A DNA stretch of 5,317 nucleotides from Bacillota bacterium (GTDB taxonomy: Bacteria; Bacillota; UBA4882; UBA8346): contig JAEZJK010000093.1 in assembly GCA_023415835.1 (NCBI GenBank), forward strand, positions 1 through 5,317, in the 5' to 3' direction. Positions within the stretch are counted from its first letter, which is position 1; each line of letters starts with the position of its first letter. Positions 1-5,098 of the stretch are shown one piece after another. The translations under genes and the position numbers were made by a program. The notes below the pieces were generated by a model. The model made no database searches. It was not told the DNA's origin and worked only from the letters and a program-made list of their open reading frames with translations.

Positions 1-783
1 TTAGGCAAATACCTGGCGAGGGTTGACGGGGTAATCGGAGATGCGGAGGCTAAGAAATACTTTTATCACACCGATCACGTTGGGTCGATTCGAGTAATCA
101 CTGACCAGGCGGGTAAGGTGGTTTATAGCGCTGATTATCTTGCTTTCGGAAGCCAGTTTGTCAAAGATGGCGACTTCGAAGAACTCCATGGATTCAGCGG
201 AAAAGAATATGACCCGGATATCGGTTTATATTACTTTAATGCTCGCTGGATGGACCCCGATACAGGGAGATTTTTAAGTGAGGACCCGGCAGGCCAAGGG
301 CCAAACCCGTACTCCTATTGTGGCAATAATCCTGTGATGAGGGTTGATCCCACCGGAAAGATCTGGTGGTGGTTAGTTGGAGCGATTTTAGGCGGACTTG
401 ACTCCTACTTGTGCGGTGGAGACTTTATGCAAGGGTTTGTAATGGGAGCGATCACCGGAGCGATCGGAGCGGGGGTTAACACTTTTGTAAGCAGCGCCTG
501 GGGATCTACATTAGGGGCATTTGGAAGTCAGGTCGTAAGCGGTGCGATCGCCGGTGGAATAACCGGGGAGATGTTTGGAGAGGGATTTAAAAAAGGCGTA
601 CAGCATGGGGCTATAGCCGGGGCGATTTCTTTTGGTGTGGATGCGCGCCTTGGAAAATATGCCAGTAGAGCGACTTATAATAGATTAGTCGTTGCCGGAT
701 TAAAAGGCGGACTCAATGGATTGGCGCGGGGTGGGGATTTTGTTGAAGGATTCGGGTATGGATTTGCGTATGGGTTGGCGAAT
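1..783 (+). repeat. Direct repeat copy A: Rhs core plus pre-toxin segment
   Basis: This stretch is repeated at 2611-3399, in the same orientation and frame. Bases 31-116 are identical to 2641-2726 (86 bp), and 166-196 are identical to 2776-2806. Elsewhere the copies differ mostly at third positions, with a few small indels after the DPTG codons (346-357). Similarity ends sharply after the Y-G-x-A-N codons near 783, where the toxin tips begin. The copy is cut on its left by the window edge. Confidence 0.95.
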
Positions 784-1455
784 TCATTTGATGACTCAGT
801 TCCAGCTTCCGCCAATCATCCCGAAAATAACGGCGGACCAACGCTTCCCGAAAAAGCGGAGATGGCGGAGCATTCTTATAAAGCGGAAAAAGAGCATATA
901 GGTACGGAAGAAGGCACACTATCCGGTGATTGGAAACTAGTTGACGTTTATAAAAATGGTAGTCTGCGAATGGCGGTATATGCAAAGATAGGGGCGGATG
1001 GAAAACCGAAATATGTAATAGCCAATGCCGGAACTGCTCCGTTAAGTCTTCGCGACTGGGCTAATAACGTCCTATCGATTTTCGGATTATCGCCTGACGT
1101 AAGGGAATCAATACAATATGCAACTAGATTTGTTGAAGATCATCCTAATGCGGATATATCTTACGTCGGCCATTCAAAAGGCGGGGCGGAAGCGGCCTAT
1201 AACGCGATAGCCACAAATCGCGACGCCACATTATTTAATGCCGCGCCAATCGATCCGAGCGTTTATGGATTAGGGCAAGACGCTAAACAGTATACTGGGA
1301 CAATGACCGCTTATGTTGTGAAAGGCGATATTTTAAACAGTATGTTTGCCGTTTTCCCAAAACCGACTTCTAATGTGGTTTATTTACCAAGCCAGTCATG
1401 GAATCCGTTTTCCAATCACTTAATGGGAGCGGTAAGGGAAGGGATAGAAGAATAG
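1..1455 (+). CDS. Rhs-family polymorphic toxin, C-terminal part, with lipase-like toxin tip (5' truncated)
   Basis: The frame is open from base 1, so the start lies outside the window; the GTG at 118 is internal to the Rhs core and is not a start. The 484 visible residues are, in order: Rhs core (about 21-119, with YHTDHVGS, GKEYDPDIGLYYFNARW, GRFLSEDP and the terminal NPVMRVDPTG, matching the PxxxxDPxG boundary motif of Rhs proteins); a Gly/Ala-rich pre-toxin segment (about 120-261); and a variable tip (about 262-484). The tip looks like a class-3 lipase/alpha-beta hydrolase. It has a nucleophile elbow GHSKGG with Ser392, preceded by a strand (DISYV), and candidate triad partners Asp443 (VVKGD) and His473 (SNHLM). 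In Rhs systems the tip is released at the DPxG region and delivered to a competitor; a lipid substrate is inferred from the motif only. The gene stops 17 bp before the ankyrin gene, so the two are probably co-transcribed. The Rhs assignment is near certain and the lipase call is good but motif-based. Confidence 0.9.
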   Translation, partial: LGKYLARVDGVIGDAEAKKYFYHTDHVGSIRVITDQAGKVVYSADYLAFGSQFVKDGDFEELHGFSGKEYDPDIGLYYFNARWMDPDTGRFLSEDPAGQGPNPYSYCGNNPVMRVDPTGKIWWWLVGAILGGLDSYLCGGDFMQGFVMGAITGAIGAGVNTFVSSAWGSTLGAFGSQVVSGAIAGGITGEMFGEGFKKGVQHGAIAGAISFGVDARLGKYASRATYNRLVVAGLKGGLNGLARGGDFVEGFGYGFAYGLANSFDDSVPASANHPENNGGPTLPEKAEMAEHSYKAEKEHIGTEEGTLSGDWKLVDVYKNGSLRMAVYAKIGADGKPKYVIANAGTAPLSLRDWANNVLSIFGLSPDVRESIQYATRFVEDHPNADISYVGHSKGGAEAAYNAIATNRDATLFNAAPIDPSVYGLGQDAKQYTGTMTAYVVKGDILNSMFAVFPKPTSNVVYLPSQSWNPFSNHLMGAVREGIEE

Positions 1456-1472
1456 GAAAGAAGGCAAGCGCA

Positions 1473-2405
1473 ATGATTAAAATAAAAACAGGGTTATTAT
1501 TCCTTTCCGTTTTATTGTGCTTTCTCCAGTTGAACATTAAAGCGGCGGGCAAGGAGGGATATGAGATTACCGATATTCGTATCTATAAAGATACTCCGGC
1601 ATGGGAATTGGCTCTAGCCGTAAAAAATCAAGATGCTCGTGGTATCGAAAGAATAGCTAAAAATGAACCGGATCTATTAAATTACCAGGACCCAAAATAT
1701 GGAGCTACCTTATTATTGTGGGCAGTAGGAACCGAGCGGTATAAAGCGGCGGAGGCATTATTAAAATGCGGAGCCGATCCTGATATAGCTTCAACAGATA
1801 ATACAGAATGGGGTGGAGATACCCCGCTTTTGGTGGCGGCGGGATTTCCATGGGTGGACAGAAGCGCCAAGAAAGATCCCAAATATGTAGAACTGTTACT
1901 GCGTTATGGCGCGGACCCTAACAAAGTCTATACCGGATTTAACATACCCGAAGCAGATAGCGTTACAGAGCCGGGAACCAGTCCATTAATGCAGTCAATT
2001 GGATGCGGCATTGAGAAAACTAAAGCTTTAGTGGAGGCTGGAGCTGATATTAACTATAAAACAAAATCGGGAGATACAGCGGCAATGATTGCTTTGCGTT
2101 TTAAATGGGTTCCCGAATATGCGTATTATTTAATTGTTGAAAAAAAGGCAAAAGTAAATGAACCGTCTTACAGAAGGAAAAGCTATTTTAATGAAGATCC
2201 GAACGAAAAATTTTATCCGGTAGATATATTACGAAATTGGGTTTATGATCTGGGGTCAAAAGAACATCAAATAAAAATGGAGATAGTCGCTGAATTTTCA
2301 CGGCAAGGAGTAAACTACTGGGATACTAAAATCAATCAGTTTACACTTGAACATATTAAAAAGCGTTACCCGGATACGTGGGAGGAGTATATAAAGAAAT
2401 ACTAG
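1473..2405 (+). CDS. Secreted ankyrin-repeat protein, probable immunity protein for the upstream lipase-like toxin
   Basis: A 310-residue protein. The N-terminus (MIKIKTGLLFLSVLLCFLQL, then NIKAAGKEG) is a clear signal peptide: basic start, hydrophobic core, and a small-residue region around residue 23-25. Ankyrin-type repeats follow at about 77-108 (YGATLLLWAV to GADPD), 115-150 (GDTPLLVAAG to GADPN), 168-194 (GTSPLMQSI to GADIN) and 200-230 (GDTAAMIAL, degenerate). The C-terminal 80 residues are unassigned. I chose the ATG at 1473 over the in-frame ATG at 1398. The 1398 start would overlap the toxin gene and bury the signal peptide behind 25 residues; the 1473 start has AAGG 8 bases upstream and a purine-rich GGAAAG before it. 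Ankyrin proteins are known among immunity proteins of polymorphic toxin loci. The position directly after the toxin, a 17-bp gap and the following terminator all fit that role. Export suggests it neutralises a toxin acting in the periplasm or at the membrane. The target and mechanism are inferred. Confidence 0.85.
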   Translation: MIKIKTGLLFLSVLLCFLQLNIKAAGKEGYEITDIRIYKDTPAWELALAVKNQDARGIERIAKNEPDLLNYQDPKYGATLLLWAVGTERYKAAEALLKCGADPDIASTDNTEWGGDTPLLVAAGFPWVDRSAKKDPKYVELLLRYGADPNKVYTGFNIPEADSVTEPGTSPLMQSIGCGIEKTKALVEAGADINYKTKSGDTAAMIALRFKWVPEYAYYLIVEKKAKVNEPSYRRKSYFNEDPNEKFYPVDILRNWVYDLGSKEHQIKMEIVAEFSRQGVNYWDTKINQFTLEHIKKRYPDTWEEYIKKY

Positions 2406-2471
2406 CGTTATAATCTGAGCTTAACTATAAAGAGTTAGGCTCAGATTTTTAGATTTGGCAAATAAAAATAT
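2403..2471 (+). repeat. Cassette-boundary repeat, copy 1 (contains a terminator)
   Basis: From the TAG stop codon of the ankyrin gene onward, this stretch resembles 4652-4716. The shared order is TAGC, a short AT run ending TAAT, GAGCTTAAC, a loop, TTA(A/G)GCTCA, TTTTT, (A/C)GATT, GGCAAA(T/C)AAAAAT. The copies differ by single substitutions and small indels. The second Rhs reading frame begins inside the right end of this copy. It is the 3' counterpart of the core repeat: the conserved edge of a swappable toxin/immunity unit. Confidence 0.7.
2412..2450 (+). terminator. Rho-independent terminator after the ankyrin gene
   Basis: AATCTGAGC (2412-2420) pairs with GCTCAGATT (2439-2447). The stem continues inward with a T-G wobble (2421/2438) and TAACT/AGTTA, giving about 15 bp around the loop ATAAAG (2427-2432). 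A run of T follows to 2450. It lies 6 bp after the ankyrin stop and ends the first toxin/immunity unit. It would also cut off read-through into the second Rhs cassette. Confidence 0.8.
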
Positions 2472-3981
2472 CGGATATGCTTACGACCCCGAAGGGTTGC
2501 GGGTAGTTAAGAAAGCCAAAGGAGAAACTACCCACTACGTCTTCCAGGGGACGGAACCGATCTTTGAAAAGAAAATATCAGCTAGCAAGACTAAGTCCTA
2601 TGTTTACGCTTTAGGTAAATACCTGGCCCGGGTTGACGGAGTAATCGGAGATGCGGAGGCTAAGAAATACTTTTATCACACCGATCACGTTGGGTCGATT
2701 CGAGTAATCACTGACCAGGCGGGTAAAGTGGTTTACAACGCCGATTACCTTGCCTTCGGAAGCCAGTATACTAAGGATGGCGACTTCGAAGAACTCCATG
2801 GATTCACTGGAAAAGAGTATGATCCGGATATTGGTTTATATTACTATAACGCCAGGTGGTACGATCCGGATTTGGGCAGGTTTATAAGTGAAGATCCAGC
2901 AGGCCAAGGTCCTAACCCCTATTCGTATTGCGGGAATAGTCCCGTGATGAGGGTTGATCCTACGGGTGAGTTCTGGTGGGTATTTGCCCTTCTTGGCGGT
3001 TTGGACTCCTACTTATGCGGTGGCGATTTCATGCAAGGATTTGTTATGGGAGCGATTACCGGGGCGATTGGAGCGGGAGTTGGCAGCGCTTTAAGTAATA
3101 CTGCTTGGGGCGCGGCATTAGCAAATTCCTCAGCAATGGGGTTCAATGCTGTAAGCGGCGCTATTGCCGGGGGAATAACTGGCGAGTTATTTGGAGAAGG
3201 TTTTGGGAAAGGAGCGGTGTTTGGGGCCGTCGCCGGGGCGATTAACTTTGGAGTGGACCAGCGTTTTGGAGATTTTGCCAGCAAAAGCACGTTTAATAAA
3301 TTGCTCATTAACGGATTAAAAGGCGGGCTCAATGGGCTGGCGCGGGGCGGGGATTTTATTGAAGGGTTTGCGTATGGGTTTGTGTATGGATATGCTAATG
3401 AATTAAGCTCTCTTCTTTCTGAGCTAAATTATTCTATTAATAAAATGGCTTCAAAAAATGATAATACAAAAGTTTCGGCGACCGATGTAAATGGAAATAA
3501 AGTTATAAAAAATGCAATTAAAGCTTTAGAACAAACAGAATGGGGTAAGAACAATCCAGATACCATTAAGAGATTATGGGAATTGTTCAATAAAGGGAGA
3601 ATCAAGTTCGATCCAAAACTTTATGAAAAGCAGGATGCAGTGGGGAGGTATCAACCCAATTTAGGTTCATTAAAAAGAGAATTAATTAGTTTAGATAGTT
3701 ATCTTCTAGATGTTTCTGAAGATCTTTTATTAACTCTTGCTCATGAAGGAACTCATGCGTTAGATGATGTTAAAAGCCGTTTATGGCATGGTCCGCAGAT
3801 TAGATTGAGTACTGAATATAGAGCTATAATTGCCGAAGATACCCTTAATTATGAGCTAACTGGAAAGTATGAGTTTATGAACTTGGACAACAAAAATAAG
3901 TACTACTATTTAATGGATAATTATCAGATTAAAAGTTCTTTAACTTATTACAATGACATGAGATGGTTGATGGGTGAATAA
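2455..3981 (+). CDS. Orphan Rhs core/C-terminal cassette with metallopeptidase-like toxin tip
   Basis: The frame is open from 2431 (after TAA 2428-2430). It has no ATG near its 5' end, only a TTG at 2455 with no ribosome binding site, placed directly behind a terminator. Numbered from that TTG there are 508 residues: the end of an Rhs repeat (about 7-60, YAYDPEGLRVVKKAKGETTH); the Rhs core (about 73-171, ending NSPVMRVDPTG); the Gly-rich pre-toxin segment (172-315); and a new tip (316-508). The tip carries LAHEGTHALDD, an HExxH zinc site (His430, Glu431, His434). Glu454 or Glu461 in STEYRAIIAED could supply the third ligand of a gluzincin-type peptidase. Full Rhs proteins usually exceed 1,000 residues and have an N-terminal delivery region, which is absent here. 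I infer a silent or displaced cassette that can recombine with a full rhs gene, or that is translated weakly. The tip is more AT-rich than the core. Its substrate is unknown. Confidence 0.85.
   Translation: MANKNIGYAYDPEGLRVVKKAKGETTHYVFQGTEPIFEKKISASKTKSYVYALGKYLARVDGVIGDAEAKKYFYHTDHVGSIRVITDQAGKVVYNADYLAFGSQYTKDGDFEELHGFTGKEYDPDIGLYYYNARWYDPDLGRFISEDPAGQGPNPYSYCGNSPVMRVDPTGEFWWVFALLGGLDSYLCGGDFMQGFVMGAITGAIGAGVGSALSNTAWGAALANSSAMGFNAVSGAIAGGITGELFGEGFGKGAVFGAVAGAINFGVDQRFGDFASKSTFNKLLINGLKGGLNGLARGGDFIEGFAYGFVYGYANELSSLLSELNYSINKMASKNDNTKVSATDVNGNKVIKNAIKALEQTEWGKNNPDTIKRLWELFNKGRIKFDPKLYEKQDAVGRYQPNLGSLKRELISLDSYLLDVSEDLLLTLAHEGTHALDDVKSRLWHGPQIRLSTEYRAIIAEDTLNYELTGKYEFMNLDNKNKYYYLMDNYQIKSSLTYYNDMRWLMGE
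2611..3399 (+). repeat. Direct repeat copy B: Rhs core plus pre-toxin segment
   Basis: This is the second copy of the sequence at 1-783; base 2611 aligns with base 1. The encoded pre-toxin segment shares long identical stretches with copy A, such as GGLDSYLCGGDFMQGF and KGGLNGLARGGDF. The copies part at YGYAN (ending 3399) versus YGLAN (ending 783), after which the toxin tips are unrelated. The repeat provides about 780 bp for homologous recombination. Confidence 0.95.
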
Positions 3982-4006
3982 GAGATAATATCTTTATGAT
4001 AAATAG

Positions 4007-4654
4007 GTGGTGGTGAGTTTTGAAAAAAGCTTTAATTATTTTATTTGTATTTTACTTACTGCTCTTTTAATAATTTATCATTGGGCATTTCGGCAAATAT
4101 GGCAAATTGATGAACCTATGTGGCTAGTTTTAAAACTTAAAGATCCCATGATAAATTCCCCCAAAGTTATTTTAGAGATAAGATTGAATCGTAACGTTAT
4201 CTCGCTTAATGAATCATTTATTATTATTGCAACGCTAATAAATAAATCAGCTGAGACTTATTATTTTGGTGAAAAATGGTTTGAGTCAGGCAGTATTGGG
4301 ACTAATATGTATGATATCAATAAAAAGAAATTTATTTGTGACTATTCAGCATCAAAATACGGATCTTATTTTGATAAAAAAAATCCAAAGCATTTTCTCT
4401 TGAAACCTAATGAAAAAAAAGAGTTTCGAAAGACATTCGTATTGAAAAAAGGCTTTTTAATGTTATGGAGAGTTTTTCCATGGTTCAATTATTATCTATT
4501 TGATGGCAATGATACATATATCGTACTTAAAGGCAAAAAAACAGTTTTTATTAGATTGTTTTATAGCGATTATTCAAAGAAGATAGAGCAAGACGAAATA
4601 AAGCTTTTTAGGGATTTTATTCTTTCAAATAAAGTAAAAATAAGCATTAAGTAG
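4007..4654 (+). CDS. Small membrane-anchored protein, probable immunity protein for the metallopeptidase toxin
   Basis: Up to 215 residues; no recognised family. A hydrophobic segment at about residues 9-28 (FNYFICILLTALLIIYHWAF) should be a membrane anchor or uncleaved signal. The remainder is rich in alternating polar/hydrophobic strands (VILEIRLNRNVISLNESF, IIIATLINKSAETYYF, FLLKPNEKKEFRKTFVL, YIVLKGKKTVFIRLFYS), which suggests a beta-sandwich, possibly of the kind seen in some proteinase inhibitors; this is a weak inference. The start is uncertain: three consecutive GTG codons (4007, 4010, 4013) lack a good ribosome binding site. A TTG at 4020 in the +1 frame has AGGTGG 9 bases upstream but runs into a stop after 16 codons. 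The gene lies 25 bp after the metallopeptidase gene and just before a terminator, the usual immunity position. It is strongly AT-rich (30% GC over 4381-4440). Confidence 0.7.
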   Translation: MVVSFEKSFNYFICILLTALLIIYHWAFRQIWQIDEPMWLVLKLKDPMINSPKVILEIRLNRNVISLNESFIIIATLINKSAETYYFGEKWFESGSIGTNMYDINKKKFICDYSASKYGSYFDKKNPKHFLLKPNEKKEFRKTFVLKKGFLMLWRVFPWFNYYLFDGNDTYIVLKGKKTVFIRLFYSDYSKKIEQDEIKLFRDFILSNKVKISIK

Positions 4655-4716
4655 CATAATAATGAGCTTAACCAAAAAAGTTAAGCTCAATTTTTCGATT
4701 AAGGCAAACAAAAATG
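4652..4716 (+). repeat. Cassette-boundary repeat, copy 2 (contains a terminator)
   Basis: This copy matches 2403-2471 starting at the stop codon of the second immunity gene. It shares TAGC, TAAT, GAGCTTAAC, the T run, GATT and GGCAAACAAAAAT. Rhs coding sequence does not continue past it, unlike copy 1. The two immunity genes themselves are unrelated, so the similarity is confined to this boundary. Confidence 0.65.
4663..4695 (+). terminator. Rho-independent terminator after the second immunity gene
   Basis: TGAGCTTAAC (4663-4672) pairs perfectly with GTTAAGCTCA (4680-4689) around the loop CAAAAAA. After A4690 a run of five T follows (4691-4695). It lies 8 bp after the stop codon and closes the second toxin/immunity unit. 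Its stem shares the GAGCTTAAC core with the terminator at 2412-2450. Confidence 0.85.
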
Positions 4717-4864
4717 TGAAACTTTAATCGTTGTAAGTCACAAAAAGTTCATCGGCTGTAAAATAATGGGTAAAAGTTAGAAAATAATCCAAAAACAAAA
4801 TTCGAATACCTACCCCGGACAAGCCGGAACCAAATAAAATTTATTGAAAAACCTATTGATTAGC

Positions 4865-4922
4865 CACAGAGACACTGAGGCGCAGAGGAATAATTTTTAA
4901 ATAACTTCTCTGAGTCTCTGTG
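4865..4922. repeat. Imperfect palindrome of the CACAGAGAC type
   Basis: CACAGAGAC (4865-4873) is the exact reverse complement of GTCTCTGTG (4914-4922). The inner flanks, GAG 4877-4879 and CTC 4908-4910, also pair, interrupted by mismatches. The centre is AT-rich (AATAATTTTTAAATAA). Sequences of this kind (tagCCACAGAGACAC...) are, from memory, common dispersed intergenic repeats in environmental bacteria. The long centre and lack of a T run argue against a simple terminator. Confidence 0.6.
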
Positions 4923-4973
4923 TCCCCGTAGCAAGAGCTAAGTTTGAAACTCTTTTAATTTTCCTTGATAACG

Positions 4974-4979
4974 TATAAT
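4974..4979 (+). promoter_or_regulatory. Possible -10 box upstream of the transposase
   Basis: A perfect TATAAT lies 82 bp before the transposase ATG. No good -35 sits at 16-18 bp: TCTTTT at 4951-4956 is the best at 17 bp, and TTGAAA at 4944-4949 is too far. It may be a chance match in AT-rich DNA. Confidence 0.25.
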
Positions 4980-5011
4980 TAATTGCGCACATTTTACAGG
5001 GAGACCTCAAA

Positions 5012-5098
5012 ATGGTAAATTTGAAGTTGCAAAGACAACAAAATACTAAAAGGAGGCTCCCATGGACAATATTATACAACTTAATCAAGGCGCTATAA
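5012..5098 (+). CDS. Possible small leader ORF overlapping the transposase start
   Basis: This is a 28-codon frame beginning ATG GTA AAT TTG, with GGGAG (4999-5003) 8 bases upstream. It runs through the transposase ribosome binding site and ends 37 bases into the transposase gene in another frame. The product (MVNLKLQRQQ..., ending NLIKAL) is basic and resembles nothing I know. If translated it could affect ribosome access to the transposase start. It could equally be chance. Confidence 0.2.
   Translation: MVNLKLQRQQNTKRRLPWTILYNLIKAL
5050..5056 (+). promoter_or_regulatory. Strong ribosome binding site for the transposase
   Basis: AAGGAGG lies 5 bases before the ATG at 5062. It is a near-perfect Shine-Dalgarno sequence and fixes the transposase start. 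No comparable site precedes the Rhs cassette at 2455. Confidence 0.85.

Larger units (their letters stand above)
4717..5061. other. Noncoding AT-rich interval between the toxin array and the insertion sequence
   Basis: There is no credible gene on either strand. From left to right it holds AT-rich sequence with no clear feature (4717-4810), a small CCGG-ACAAG-CCGG hairpin (4815-4827), an imperfect palindrome (4865-4922), a TATAAT box (4974-4979), and the leader of the transposase gene. The minus-strand frame across 4897-5106 starts within the transposase gene and lacks family features, so I treat it as chance. Confidence 0.6.

Noticed and set aside
1..189. Minus-strand 62-residue frame, recurring at 2611-2799
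   Set aside because: Its apparent conservation comes only from the duplicated Rhs core on the other strand.
118..1455. Rhs toxin gene starting at GTG 118
   Set aside because: The same frame is open to base 1 and encodes Rhs core sequence upstream (YHTDHVGS), also present in copy B, so the GTG is an internal valine.
1398..1472. Longer start for the ankyrin gene at ATG 1398
   Set aside because: It overlaps the toxin gene by 58 bases and would place 25 charged residues before an obvious signal peptide; the ATG at 1473 is better spaced and has a ribosome binding site.
3009..3332. Minus-strand proline-rich frame of 107 residues
   Set aside because: It is the antisense shadow of the Gly/Ala-rich pre-toxin codons; it has no start signal or family features.
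3967..4000. Possible promoter for the second immunity gene (TTGATG and TATGAT)
   Set aside because: The spacing between the two boxes is 22 bp, outside the usual 16-18, and AT-rich DNA gives such matches by chance.
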